A DNA stretch of 64,000 bases from Allomyces macrogynus ATCC 38327 (taxonomy: Eukaryota > Blastocladiomycota > Blastocladiomycetes > Blastocladiales > Blastocladiaceae): positions 131,334 through 195,333 of the forward strand of contig GG745356.1 in NCBI GenBank assembly GCA_000151295.1. Reading direction: 5' to 3'. Under the pieces are notes generated by a model. The model was not told the DNA's origin. It saw only the letters and a list, made by a program, of their open reading frames with translations, and did no database searches. Positions 11,730 through 23,855 of this stretch are shown piece after piece. The translations under genes were made by a program, and so were the position numbers. How positions within the stretch are numbered: position 1 is the stretch's first letter; every line of letters starts with the position of its first letter.

Positions 11730-14030
11730 GTTTGCTTGGACGTTTTCAGTCACGGTGTGTGCGTTCACTCGACAGTCAACACAACCACTCGCTTCTCGTC
11801 GTCACTCAAATGCCATTCAATCTGACGATGTGGAACACCGCACCAGGGCCAATACCTACTTCTGATGTGCCAAAAGCAGGAGTGCTGTTTCACGCTCCTG
11901 TCAAAAACACAATGGATAGCCTGCCAACATCAACATGTAGCACTCCAATTCATAAAATTCATAGATTTGAACAAGAATAATATTGCAATGGGAAGGGGGG
12001 AAGTCACACGGCTGATGTTTGATGAGGACAACAAGTTCCATTCAGGTCAGCTCTGCATCTGGCCCTGTCAAGTGTTGATGGTGTCCACAACAGGTTGTGT
12101 GTGCCATGCTGTAAGTAAAGCACAATGAGCTAACAAGAGTTTGGGCATAAATCTCACCGCTCACAAATAATCCAATTTCAAACTGTGTACAAGAACTAAG
12201 AGGGAACTTCAGAGAACTAAAGCATGCATTTGGTCCACTCTCAACCAAAAATAATGTGCAAGCAACACAACTGACAAGGCCAAGGGGAAGATGAGTATGT
12301 AACCAAGGAGCATGTGCATCCTGTTGGTGCATGTGCAGCACGTGGAGATCCCACAACTGGTGTGGGATGCATGAGATGCAACCCACAAACTTTCCCTCAA
12401 TGCCAGCGCCACCACACCACCAGCGCCTCAGGAACCTGGCTGAACTGACGTTGCTGATGCTTATGCTCTGCCACGTCACTACCACCCTTCCCATCCTGTC
12501 ATCTCTGTCATCTCTCTACCATTTCCATTCCATATTGTTCCCCATTGTGTCTTCTTCCTTCTCCACCCAAGTTGGTTGCATGCTTTGCCTGTCATGGTAT
12601 ATACAGACGCAAGATCCTTGAGAAGAAGTAGCAGAGTTCCCACACACACAACATCATATCCCAGCTAATGCAGGTACATCCTGCCCTTGATTGGATTGGA
12701 AGCAAGAAACAACTGTCAAGAGCCAAGGGCACCAACAACCAGCCAGGATGAAATGAACGACTCAATTGACCAAAATCATGGGTGTGGGTGGGCCCTCCTT
12801 TTGTACCCATCAGGAAAGTGAGCACAAGATGTGTTGGTGGGTAGTGGGACTGTTGTCTGTCACAAGGCTTCTGAGCTGTGGCATGCTTTGCAGCACTGCT
12901 CAAATATGAAGGTTGGTTTTTGATGATCTGTATTTCAGGCACATCCTGTTCCTCACCTGCTGTCTATCAAAGATGACTCTCTTTCACCCTCTATCAGCTT
13001 CTTGGATTCCTGCCTTTGATGGAAATCTCCACATTCTCATTTCTGCTATGTCATAATAATATGTGTTTGTCCTTCAATCCAAGCATCCACAGAGCAGCTT
13101 TGTACAATGGAAAGCATCAACAAGCATCAACAAGCATCATTTCCCCTATCCCCACAAAATCCAGTTGTTGTCCTGATCTGAACACAAACCAGCTGTGTTG
13201 CAACTAGCAGGACTAAGAAGGCGCTGATGACGCCTAATTCAGTGTACTGTGGGGTATTGTTTGGCATGCAGTTTGTCATTGGGCGAGTTGTGGTTTGTTT
13301 GGTGTAACCAACATCATTTGCAACTGTGACAGATCTGGCACCTCTTCCCATTATGTGTGCATTCATGTTCATGGGCACTGGTGCAACTGGCTCCATGGTT
13401 TTTGCCATCACCACAACCTCACAAGTTGGTCCAGTCATGCTCCCAATCCTCAAGCACAGGCGTGGCCAACAACTTCATGGGCACTAAAAAAGTATGCTGC
13501 AAACCTGATTGGAGACAGTGTTCTTGGACAGGAGCAACTGCACCACCACATTGGGTCCAATCCTGGCCTGGTGCCACCACACCTGGTCACGTCCAAAATG
13601 CACTGGTGAGCAATAGTTGGGAAATGGATCCATCTGGGTGGAGAGCGTATGGTAGATGCGTGTGATCACAGAGACCTTGTTGCTGTCACTGGGGGTCATG
13701 CAATCTGCAATGTGTCATCATGATTGGTGCAGTTGGCAAGCAAGGGAACTACACAGTCAGGAAGCAGTTCACTGGAGCCAGGCAGAATGCAAGCGCGTTT
13801 GGTTGCGACTTGAGATGGGAGCCAATACAACTGCAACTGCATACTGCATGGGCTCCTGTGTTTGACAGTGAGCATTTGCTTCCTCCAATCAGTCATTATT
13901 ATGTTGGATATGGGATCAAGGACGATCGAGGCAAGCAGCAACATGGCAAGCCAAATCTGACAAGTTTGACTGAATCTGTCATGCATGGAAACGTCCTAGG
14001 CCCAAAAAATGCACGAAGAAATACTGATAT
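11730..14030. mobile_element. Second CpG-depleted, lower-GC island
   Basis: Like the island at 5.7-7.5 kb, this stretch is poor in CpG and rich in TG/CA and A/T. I see no CG between 12760 and 13221. It contains only short frames. A frame around 13340-13450 reads as hydrophobic segments (FMFMGTGATGSMVFAITTTS), hinting at a decayed membrane-protein gene. A 12-bp unit CAACAAGCATCA is repeated about three times near 13108-13139. No transposon ends or catalytic motif were found. The right edge, near 14030, is abrupt: GC-rich sequence resumes within about 50 bp. Confidence 0.4.
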
Positions 14031-14494
14031 TTATCCAATCCGGCCACCCCCACCCCAACCACAACGACAACCGACAAGAAAACGAATACGAAAACCGACC
14101 GACGCCGAACTCGCGCCGCTCCACATGGTGCGGCATAAGGGAACCGGGCTCACTTCACGCTTACCCGGGTCGCCATTGCCGCGCACGAGACGCACGCGTC
14201 GCAAAAAAACACCGAACGAGGACTCCAAGCTCAGCGGCAACACGGCGCGGTGACCAAAGATGGCTCGTGCGCAGCAACGTCGCGGCGACCCCTTAGGGTC
14301 CGTCAAGGGAGGGGCGCAAGGGTCAGAAGATGGGGGCAGTTGGAACCGATGGCGCGCACGGGACCGCGCCGACGATGAGAACGCGGAATCGACCGAGCTT
14401 AGGGGAGAGGACACGGGCGAGCGGCGACGGCGGAGCGCGGCGAGAATGTGCGCGTGGGGACCGGGGACTCAATTTCGGGATCATGGCGAGCGCC
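14031..14494. other. Intergenic, 3' flank of RPL41
   Basis: GC-rich sequence between the CpG-poor island and RPL41. No supported gene; the overlapping frames on both strands have no motifs. Confidence 0.4.
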
Positions 14495-14572
14495 TTACTT
14501 CGAGCGCGCACGCATCTTTCTGCGCTTGCGCTTGAGGCGACGGGTGCGCTTTTTCTTCCACTTGGCGCGCAT
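14495..14572 (-). CDS. RPL41: 60S ribosomal protein eL41 (25 aa)
   Basis: A complete 26-codon frame (ATG at 14572, TAA at 14497-14495) encodes MRAKWKKKRTRRLKRKR followed by RKMRARSK. This is almost identical to eL41 of other eukaryotes, the smallest ribosomal protein: a single basic helix at the subunit interface bridging 60S and 40S. Length matches the family exactly. The ATG is preceded by TCATCTAG, and a CCTGACC branch-like motif lies about 25 nt further upstream. A 5'-UTR intron ending at that TAG is therefore likely; its donor was not located. The ORF is too short for usual length cut-offs and is easily missed. Confidence 0.93.
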   Translation of the reverse strand: MRAKWKKKRTRRLKRKRRKMRARSK

Positions 14573-15425
14573 CTTGGACTAGATGAGCAGCGACGACGGA
14601 AGGTCAGGGACGGTGGTCGGTGGAGAAGGTGGTGCGCGACGCGCCGACGTGCTCGCAAGACAGGGGGCGAGGCCGCGGGCACGGGCCCGCGGTGCGCGCG
14701 TCGGCACGGTCGCGGCGAGAGCAAAGGATGCGGTACCTGTGGATGGTCCAAGGGTGGGAGGGCGAGCAAATTTGGCACGGCGGCTCCTGTTTTGTTCAAC
14801 CAAGCGAACGGCACAGCCAACACGCGAAAGTGCGGGGTCCGATCAAGGAACACGTGCGCGGTTGCTGTGTGAGTGAACAACTACCGATGCCAAACCTGTC
14901 ACCCGCACACGACTGGACACAACCCCGCGAGACGCTTCTTCGCTTGGCTCTCCACGGCCATGTTCACCACCGATTTTGATCAGCTCGTCCTCCTTCAACC
15001 AACCACACCATGGCCACCGCCGCCGTGTCACGCCCGCTCGGCTGCCAAAGAATGGAATCGAAACTGCGCCATGGCCCGCGACGATCGCTGACGCCGCCAA
15101 GCACCACGCGCCGACGATTCTGAGCGTCGTTGCGACCTTGGCGCCCGCGATGAAAGGGGTCGTCGCGGGAGAGGTGTCGCCAGCGGTCGTGGCGACGGCG
15201 GTGACGCGCGTGCTGTGAATGATGGATGTGCGCGTGCGTCGAGGAGAACGAGGGTGGACGAGCTAGACTGAAACGATGAGGACTTGGGTGGGTAAGGACC
15301 GGATTAGAATTACCAAGACGAATTTGCCTTGCCAAACGCAGGAGCTGGGCAAGAAAGAATATATATCAACAGAGAGACTAGCCACGCCCAGGAACCCAAA
15401 CAAAAACACAACACTCCACGCTCCT
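14573..15425. other. RPL41 upstream region and ERB1 3' flank
   Basis: About 850 bp between two minus-strand genes. It should contain the RPL41 promoter and 5'-UTR intron. A plus-strand frame ending at 15218 (ATIADAAKHHAPTILSVVA...) has G/C-ending codons and an amphipathic look, and an ATG in a good context occurs at 15010. Connecting the two needs a frame change, so I do not call a gene. Confidence 0.35.
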
Positions 15426-18122
15426 CTACGTCCACAACTTGATGACGCCGTCAGCGCCCGAAGAAATGAGCCACGGCTGCGTCGGGTGCCACCGCAGGTT
15501 GAGCGCGCCGAGCGAGTTGACGGGCGCGTGCGCGCGCAAGATCTTGACGGGCACAATCAGCGGGTTGGTCATGAGGTCCGCATAGACCATGCCGTGGAAA
15601 ATCTGGATCGTGCCATCGTCTGACGACGACGCAAACAGCGGGTAGGACGGGTGGAACGCAACCGACCGCAGCGCTTGCTGGTGGTACCGCAGCGTCTTGT
15701 AGGGCTTGACGCCCAACTCCAAGTCCCACCAGCAGAGGCGGCGGTCGTAGGCACCGACAATCACATGGTCGCCTGACGGGTGCTGGTCCATGGACGAGAT
15801 CCACTTGACGCCCGACGTCAACTTTTTGACAATATCCTGCGCGACCAGGTCGTAGATGCGCACGTAGCGCTGCGTCGCGACGAGCAAGTGCGGCTTGGTC
15901 GGGTGGAACTGCGCCGTGATGACCAGGCCCTTGTTCTTCTTGAACGGCTGCTGCGACTGCTTGCGCGCCAACTGGTGCACCATCACCGACGCCGCACCGT
16001 GGTTCGGCGTCGTTGTCACAAAGTAGTCGCCCTTGCGGTGCCATGCGACTGTCGCGACGGGTTTGCCGTGGTGCACGGTCCATGCGACACCTTGCGCGGC
16101 GAGCGCGCGCGTGGGACGCCGCCACTCGCACTTGGGCGCGAGACGCTGCCCGCTCGCCGAATTGGCTGCAGCAACAGGAGCGGCGTCGCCTGCGAGCATC
16201 GTCGTGGTCGTCTTGGCCGTCTTGGCGTCGGTAGCAACACCAAACGCGACGGTGGTAGATCCGAGGTTGAGAATCGCCACGTCCTGGCCAAACGCGACGG
16301 CGGCCACGGCAACGGACTTGCTCGGGTTCCACGCGACCGAGACAACGGGCTCGCCGAGCGTCCAGACCTGCAGGCAGCGTGCGGTGGCCACTTCCCACAA
16401 CCGCAACGCCCCATCGTCCGACCCGGACAGCATAAACTGGCCCGTCGGCGAGAGCGCAAACGACCGGACGGCGCCCGTGTGCCCACGGAACGCAATCGAC
16501 AGTGCCGTCGGGAACGGCTCGAGATCCTTTGGGTCCGGCAGCCGCGGGATCAGCGAGTCCGGGTCGACTTCGATGCGGTTGCGGCGCACGCGCGGGCACA
16601 GGTACAAGTCGAGGCACCGCTGGAACCGGTTCTGCGTGAACTGGTCGTAGGCGGGCACGGCGCGCAACGAGGTGAATTTCTGCGGAATGAAATCAATCTT
16701 GCGGTCTTCCGGATCAGCATCGAGCCACGCCTGCTTCTCCTCCTCGGTGAACAGGTACTCTTCCGGCGGGTTGTACGACTCGATGTGGCCCGGCAACGCC
16801 ATCTTGGGCGCGGGCAAGTGCATTGGGTGGTCGTCGCGCGACTCGGCCGTATCGGCGCCCCAAATGTCAAAGTACTTGGGTTTCTCGGCTTTCGGCTTGT
16901 TCGGCACGATCCACCCGTTGCGGATCGCACGCACAATCTTCATCACCTTCTTGTGCTCCCACTTGGACGGCACGAAACGGCGCTTCGGTTCGGGCGCAGC
17001 CGAGAGCGGGTGAATCTCGGTCTTAGACGTGAACCACTCGACGGTCGGCTGGTACGGGTCGAATCCGTCAGCCGCGTACTCGGCCTTTTGCAGCTTTTGG
17101 ATGATGGCCAGCTCGTCCTCGGTCAGCTCCACGTCTTTTTGGTCCTGCTTGTCGTGCACCGACGTCCAGTACTTGGGGTCGTCCATCTTGGACAGGAACT
17201 TGTCGAGCTCGTCGCCCACCGCCGGCTTCATCACCTTTTTGCCGTCGAGGTCGTAGCCAATGTGCGGGTAGTCGTTGTACCACTCCATCGGCACGTTGCC
17301 GACTGTGTTGACGTGGTCGAGCTAAATGAGATGAAGCGAATGGCGGGTGAGATGCGGGCAAAAACGGATCGCGGGCGGGAAAGTACAGTTGATCGTACGT
17401 CGGCGTCGGAATCGTCGCTGTCCGTGTCCGGGATGATCTCGGGTCCCGGGATGATCTTCGGGCCGGCTTCAACCCGCTCCTTTGGGGTTCTCGGCGTAAA
17501 AGTCGGCGCGGTGCGAGTCCGGGTCGCTGTCGACATCGTCCTCGTCGCTGTCGCTTCCTGCGTCCTCCTCGTCCTCGTCCTCGTCCTCCTCGTCGTCCTC
17601 CCCTTCTTTGTCATCATCCTCGTCATCCCCGTCCATCGCCGCATCATCCTCGTCACTGTCGCCGTCGGGCCGGTACTCATCGTCACCCTCCCCGTCCAAC
17701 TCGCCGTCCGACAACTCGGCCAGTTGCTTGGCCAAGTACGGCAACCGCTCCTTGAGAATTGGCCCGGCGATCCGCATGAACTGCTCGGGCGTGAGCGCGT
17801 CGATCGCCGCATAGCGCTCGTCGCCCTCCTCATCCTCGTCGTCGTCGCCAGCGTCGCTGCCAGGATCCGAGTCGCTGTCGCTGCCACCGTCAATTTCGGC
17901 GGCCATGAAGTCATCGTCGTCTTCAGAATCATCGTCGGCGGCACTCGTGGCACTGGACGGAGCTTGCGGTGCGGCGGTGGCGTCCGAGTCGTCGGAGTCG
18001 GGGTCGCGCGTGCGGCGCTTGCGGGATTGCGCGCTTGGTGCGGGCACGGCGCGGGCCTTAGGAGGGGCAGGGGCGGCGGCGGGAGCACGCCGCGTCGGGG
18101 TACGCTTGCTGCGACCGGCCAT
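15426..18122 (-). CDS. ERB1: Ribosome biogenesis WD-repeat protein ERB1/BOP1 (one apparent frameshift)
   Basis: A subunit of the PeBoW complex (Nop7-Erb1-Ytm1) needed for 27S pre-rRNA processing and 60S assembly in the nucleolus. Exon 1 (18122-17399) starts MAGRSKRTPTRRAP and has long acidic tracts, typical of the family N-terminus. Exon 2 (17321-15426) begins LDHVNTVGNVPMEWYNDYPHIGYDLDGKK, the conserved BOP1NT block. It ends in a seven-bladed WD40 propeller (GHTGAVRSFALSPTGQFMLSGSDDG... and ...ISSGADGVIKLWT). The intron is GTACGA...ATTTAG. Within exon 1 the frame shifts at AACCCCAAAGG (about 17480-17490): one extra A moves DFYAENPK from the continuing ERVEAGPKIIPGPEIIP. Removing one base gives an uninterrupted frame of about 872 aa. 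This is most likely a sequencing error, since the rest is intact. Confidence 0.93.
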
Positions 18123-18748
18123 GGTGTTCTGGCTGCTGGGCTCGTGGTCGTGGCGGTCGTGCGCCGTGTTGGTGCTGGCCAGGCCGAGATCGTGGTGGTT
18201 GGCGAGCAGGAGCGCCCAAGAGTGCGACCAGGTCACTTGCAATCATGTGACTGGTTACGACCTCACCCTCCCTGTGTCCCTTCGGACTTGAATTCCATCG
18301 CAGCTCGAATGCGGTGAGCCTCGCGCCTGCCACACCCATCACTCTCAACCAGCGGCGAAATCCGCAAAGTCATTCAGGAAAAACTGCCTGCACGACTTCG
18401 TTGTTGCACCCCCTCTCCACCAGGCTGATTCAACACGTACGGGTTACTATGCCCCCGCGTCGTTTGCCGACCGACAATGGACCGACGGACCGATCTCACC
18501 CGGACCACCCCCGCACGACCGACCGCAAAACCGCCGAACCGACCGTCCCCGCGCTGATGCGTCCATTCCAGCGTCGCGGGTCACCGAAATTGCGGTTGTG
18601 CGGGGCCAAAAGGCTGCTGCAAAACCACGCGGGGTGGGGCGGTCACGCTGGTCCATCCGTTGGCAAACTCGGCTGCAGCACTGCCCAACTCGCCACCTAA
18701 ACGAACCGCTGAACTGACGGACTCGACTCCGTCAATTTCGTTTTCAGC
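18123..18748. promoter_or_regulatory. Divergent promoter region of ERB1 and RPS16
   Basis: A 626-bp gap between two divergent ribosome-related genes, consistent with coordinated expression. The sequence just before the RPS16 ATG (TTTTCAG at about 18741-18747) looks like a 3' splice site, so RPS16 may have an intron in its 5' UTR. Confidence 0.4.
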
Positions 18749-19272
18749 ATGTCCGTTGAAGCCGTTCAGACTTTTGGCCGCAAGAAGACCGCGACGGCCG
18801 TGGCGCACTGCAAGCGCGGCACGGGCATGATCCGCGTGAACGGGTCGCCGCTCGAGCTCGTTCAGCCCGAGATCCTGCGCTACAAGGTCTACGAGCCGAT
18901 TCTTGTTGTCGGCAAGGACAAGTTTGCGGGCGTCGACATTCGCGTGCGCGTCAACGGCGGTGGTCACACGTCGCAGGTCTACGCGATCCGCCAGGCGATC
19001 GCCAAGGCGATTGTTGCGTACTACGCCAAGTGTACGTTTTTCTGGGACGATTCCGGTCGTTTTGCGGCCGGAAATCCGTTATTCTGGTGGTTTGGGCAAG
19101 GGAACTGACGATCTGGCGGTTTTTAGTCGTCGATGAGGCGTCGAAGAACGAGCTGCGCAAGATGCTCGTGCAGTACGACCGCTCGCTCCTGGTCGCGGAC
19201 CCGCGCCGCTGCGAGCCCAAGAAGTTCGGCGGTAAGGGTGCTCGTGCCCGTTACCAGAAGTCGTACCGTTAA
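18749..19272 (+). CDS. RPS16: 40S ribosomal protein S16 (uS9)
   Basis: A small-subunit protein whose C-terminal tail reaches the P-site tRNA. Exon 1 (18749-19031) encodes [20 protein letters not shown] and [21 protein letters not shown]. An intron (19032-19126; GTACGT, branch AACTGAC, TTTTTAG) is followed by exon 2 (19127-19272), which gives [20 protein letters not shown] and the invariant [17 protein letters not shown] end. Exons join in phase to 142 aa, the normal length. The terminal Tyr-Arg is present. Confidence 0.97.
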
Positions 19273-21167
19273 ACCACTTCGTTTTATTTTCGATTTGGTG
19301 GTGCGGGTTCCTGTGTCAATACACCGTCTCCCACAAAACACCCTCGCCGCTCGTCCTTCCTTGCTCGCTCGCTGGCTCGTCGGCTTGAGCATCGGCACAC
19401 CATGGGTTGAAGCGCTCCCAACGTTTGCCAGGATTGCATCGGTCGAGATTCCATCATGTCCTTCGTTTTGGTCCTCGCACGCCCAGCAAATCACATTCCC
19501 GTCGATTCTCATCTCTGGTTTCGGGACGCACTTTTACCTTCACGTTGCTCGCACTGCTCGGTTTCTTTCCGGTCGCCCAGCATGGTCGTGCAAATCGTGC
19601 AACAATCCTGTTCCCGTTTCAACATCTTCAAATCGAATCTTCGTTGCTAACATTCGCCGTTTTCAAATGCCAGCGCATCAGCAAACATGCCAACCCTTGA
19701 ATCAAACGCCCACCAAACAACAACAGCTGCCAGAGACACGAGGAGCTTCAAAGACGGTGGCTCTTTCTTTTCATCTCTGCCATCTCCGCCACCACCACCG
19801 CCAGGCACCGCGTCAACCCCCGCCTCTTATTTCTCTCGGCACGGCCACCCTACGCTGCAGGACGGGGTTGGGCGGCTATCCGTGGGTGCATCGGACGCGG
19901 TCCCTGGCACACACGGGCCAGCAACGCGCCAGCGGGTGCGGCGAGGTCCGGGACGCGACATGGAGGAGGAAAGAGCAAGTCAGAATGCATCGTTGAGTGA
20001 GATCGGACCCATTCTCTCCTCCATCGACAAGTGCATCGCGAATATTACGCTGGACGTAATACCGACGGGCTGCGAGCAACACGAACCGACCGACCACCGT
20101 ATCGCTACACCGCGCCAAGGCAACACGACCACGACTGACGCGATCGGCCGTGTCTCAGCAGCAACCAGAGCATCACACACGCGACGCACGACCACGCGAA
20201 CGACCATCCAGACCGTCGCTCGGGTCCTTCGACCAGCTTGACCGGTGCGAGCAGGCAACGTAAGTACGATACTCATCCGTCTGCATGTCGCGGCATGGCG
20301 CGGCGGTGGTGGAAGAGCATCGCTTTGGCCGATTCGGTGCGGTTGAGGTGGAACCACGTCAGTCTGCCGCGATGGTGGCGCGAGAGGCTCGCATCGGTGC
20401 TCTCCACCACGACCGCGACCGCCCAGCAACAGAGCGAGCAGCAACAGCACCGGGTGGAGGAGCATCATGTCGCCGATGCGCGTGCCTGCCGCGCCCGCAC
20501 GGTGAACGGCATGCGTGGGCCCCGAAGGCATCGGCATGCTAAGCGCTGTCCCGTCCGGCGTGATGGCCGGCGCGGTGGGCCGCCGACGCTCCCCGACGCT
20601 ACCGTGGAGCCTCTTGGCAGCCAGGAAAAACTTAGGCCATCGTTGACGGCGACAATGCGCGCCGCGCCGAAGCTGGCCGCTGGCGGAGTTTTGCGCGGGC
20701 TTGCTGCGTGCGGAAGCGAAAGGCAAACGAGCCATGGCGGAACGCTGACCAAAACACCGGCCTTTTTCTGTTGATTTTGGTTGTGCAGGTTGCCCACGCT
20801 CTGCTCTGCTCCGCACCATCCCTCATCTTGCTCGAGCACCGACCAGTCCACCTCGACGAGGACGCCGACGCCGACGACGCTGACGACGCCGACTGTGCGC
20901 ACGACTGCCCGCAGTCCGCCCCGATTGCCTGCCTGCCGCGACCGCCTCTGAACGGCCGCCGGCCCGCTGCCTCGATTTCTTGGTGCAGTGGGCGGGCCTT
21001 CCTCGCTCCGCCTTGCGGCCCATCATCGAGCCCGTTTTGATTATCAACAATACCAACTGCCGCACGAGCCCGGTGCTCGACGCCGCTGTCCCTGTGCCGT
21101 ACCAGTCTCTCCACGGTCGTCCCTGACGGCGTCCAGCTCGCTCCCGCATTCGGACCTACGACCAACC
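19273..21167. other. Long intergenic region, no confident gene
   Basis: About 1.9 kb. One plus-strand frame at 19687-20241 (184 codons, starting MPTLESNAHQ) includes a plausible segment ASLSEIGPILSSIDKC near 19985-20040. Most of it is low complexity, and I cannot support it as a gene. Hydrophobic or Arg/Pro-rich frames on the minus strand near 20000-20800 look like GC artefacts. The last 200 bp form the leader of the 21168 gene. Confidence 0.35.
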
Positions 21168-23075
21168 ATGAACCACGGCGCCCCCTCCACGTCCTTCCCC
21201 GCGAGCCAGCCCGCCAGCGCCTTCCCGACAGGCCGCCACGGCCGGTCGCGGTCGCTCGGGTCGGCCATGATCGCATCCACCCTCTCCCCGTCCCCGTCGT
21301 GGACGAGCACCGACGCTGCGGCCGCGGCCGCGGCCCTCCCACCCGCCGCCGCGAGCTCCACGGCACACGTGACGCTGACCAGCCCGCTCTCGCAAGACGA
21401 CCTCGAGTTTGATTTGGCGTTTGACGACGAGCCGCGTGGGCGCGCGTCGATGGTGTCGCCGATGCCGATGCCGCCGATGCCGCCGATGCCGACGCTCCCG
21501 CTCCCGCCGCCGCCACCGGCACCGCGTGCGACCGCTGGGAGTGGGCGCCGTGCGGCTCCACCGGCACCGCTGACGCTCCCGGCCACGTCAAGTACCTCGG
21601 AAAAGGCGCGCGCGCCCGACGGTGGGCCGGCATTTGCGACCGTCATTGGCGTCGAGGACGACGAGGATGATGACGATGACGATGACGAGCTCGCGCGCGA
21701 CACGGCGCTTCTCGCGGGCACCGACGCCCCGGGCGGCCGCGTACGCCGCGCACCAAGTACGCGCAACTCCGCGGCGCTCCCGCTGTCCCCCCTCTCGCCA
21801 CGTTTCGCGCGCGCGATCGCCCACGGCGGGCGCACCCGGCCGTACGAGGTCCCCGAAGTCCCTGCCTTCCCGTTCCTCCGCGGGCACGAGGACCGTCTCG
21901 GCTGGTTCCGGTGGCTCGCGGACGTGCACGTCGAGCAGCACGGCAAGCGGCGGTTACTCATCAGTTTCCTTTTCTGGGCGCTCTGTGGCCAAATCAATAT
22001 CATCTTCTGCAACATTGCCGACCGGCGGCGGATCGAGCTCGCCAAGAACGGGATCCCGTTCAACGCGCGGTTGCCGGACTTGGGACATGATTTGATTCCG
22101 CACCTGACGACGCCGCATTTACCGGATTACTTTATTGTCACGCTCACGGTATTGACTGTCCTCATGACGTTGCGGCATAAGCACCGCATGGGGTTGTTGC
22201 GCCGGTACTTGTACGTGCATGGGACGCTGTTGCTGTTGCGGTCAGTTACAATTGTCGCGACCACGTTGCCGGACCCGCAAGAAATGTGCATGGCGCGCGA
22301 CCCGGCGTCGCGAGACGTGAATGCGCGTGTGAATCCGTTTGCGCCGGATACATGTGCGGATTTGGTGTTTTCCGGGCATACGGTGGTGCTGACGTTGATG
22401 GCGAGTGTCTGGTACGGAATTTCTTTTCTCATTTCGTTCCCTCACACCACCTTCTGACCCGCCTGCTCTTCTAGGAACGACTACGGCCCACAACACCCCT
22501 GGATCCAACGCGGTATCTGGGCACTGGCCTTTGGCGGCATGTGGTCGCTGCTCGCCATGCGGTACCACTACACGATCGACGTGATTCTCGCCTACTATAT
22601 CGCGCTCAAGGCGTGGAAGTGGTACGGGTACCTGGCGCTGCACCCGCACATGCACGACCACGACCCGCTCGTCGGGTTCCTGGAACGCCGGTCGTCTGCG
22701 TCCGATCTGTCGCACGCGGTCGCCCAGTTTCGCGCAAGCACTCGCGCCAACAAGGAATCGTGGCTCGCCCGTGCGCGGTCGGCAGCCGAGTCGGCGTTGA
22801 CGGCCGCGGCCACAGCGTCGGCCGCGGGAAATAGTGGAGCGTCGAGTTCAAGCGGGTCCACGGGGACGTCGCGGTCGTCGTCGCTCGCGCATTCGCCCGT
22901 GGATAAGCACCAGGTCGCGATGCACGATACGGTCGTGGATGTCGGCGAGGCAGTGGCGCCGGGGTCGGTGGCGAGTAATGGCGGAGCACCGGCGTCGCGC
23001 GCGGCCGAGCAGTGGGAACAGCGCCGGCAGATTCGCACGCAGATGATGCCGGGCGGTGCCGACAAGCTCGATTGA
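21168..23075 (+). CDS. Sphingomyelin-synthase-family (PAP2-like) membrane phosphotransferase
   Basis: Transfers a phospho-head-group from a glycerophospholipid to ceramide in the SMS family; the exact head-group here is unknown. Residues 1 to about 240 are disordered (Pro/Ala/Ser-rich with an acidic DDDD run). From about 250 there are several membrane helices. The two catalytic signatures are visible: CADLVFSGHTVVLTL (C-x-D...SGHT) and MRYHYTIDVILAYYIAL (HYT-x-DV). The intron (22412-22474; GTACGG...TTCTAG) joins MASVW to NDYGPQHPW in phase, giving 614 aa. The C-terminal tail is Ser/Ala-rich and cytosolic. Most fungi use the unrelated AUR1 inositol-phosphorylceramide synthase, so an SMS-type enzyme is uncommon. 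The next gene, a CDP-choline/ethanolamine phosphotransferase, makes the likely head-group donor lipid. Confidence 0.88.
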
Positions 23076-23855
23076 TGATTGATGGGAACGATGGAAATGA
23101 CGGGCAAGTGCACCGACCAGACGTCGAGGCACTAAGCGCTCAACCAGGTCGACGGCGAGATCAAGGGAAGCGTTGCTTGGTGCAGGGATGGCGGCGCGCT
23201 GCTTGCGCCGCCGTCGTCTCTGGTCCACCGCGACGAATCGACGCAGTTCGTTTCGATTTGCGTGTTGTTTCTTTGCGCTTTCGTTTCTCGATTATGACGC
23301 GGTGGCGTGGTGGGGGTTCCGCTTTTGCTTTGCCTTTGCTCGATGCTCGACTGTATCCGGCTCTTTCCCTCTGCACTCACCTGCATGGCACGCGTTTCTG
23401 TACCTCCCCCCGCTGCCCTGCATTTCGTGCTCGCGACTCGCGCGTCGGCTCGACTGTCCGTCTGTGTGTCGCCGTCTCCCGTTCCGTTTGCAGCCCTACC
23501 CTCCCCCCGTTTTCTTGCTGTTCAAGATTCTTAGCGGCCTGTTTGTACTTTTGCTTCTTCGTTTTCGTTCGTTTTTCTTGTTGTTTGTTGGTCCCAAATC
23601 GCTGAATCCATTTTGCTTTCTCTCGTGTTTTGTTGGGGGAACGTGAGTGATCAGTCCATGCCGAAAGTGCCTTGCGCACCGGTGTGCCTTCTTCTCTCGA
23701 GGAACAACCCACACACCAACTACCAAGTGCCCACATCTGCGAACGCACGCTGACAAGAACGAAGACGACGACCACGACGACCACGACAACTGCAACCCGG
23801 CGCCATCGCTCCCCGCCCGCGGTCGCTGCACTCTCCATCTACTCAACCACCAATC
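23076..23855. other. Intergenic between SMS-like and CEPT genes
   Basis: Contains T-rich stretches (about 23520-23600) that fit a 3' UTR, then a C/A-rich leader before the ATG at 23856. No supported gene. Confidence 0.45.

Noticed and set aside
15780..18317. 845-codon plus-strand frame
   Set aside because: Antisense of ERB1; composition is Arg/Val-rich from GC-ending codons on the other strand.
20988..21167. Upstream extension of the SMS-like protein
   Set aside because: The frame is open upstream, but ATG 21168 has a strong context and the upstream residues are unlike the rest.
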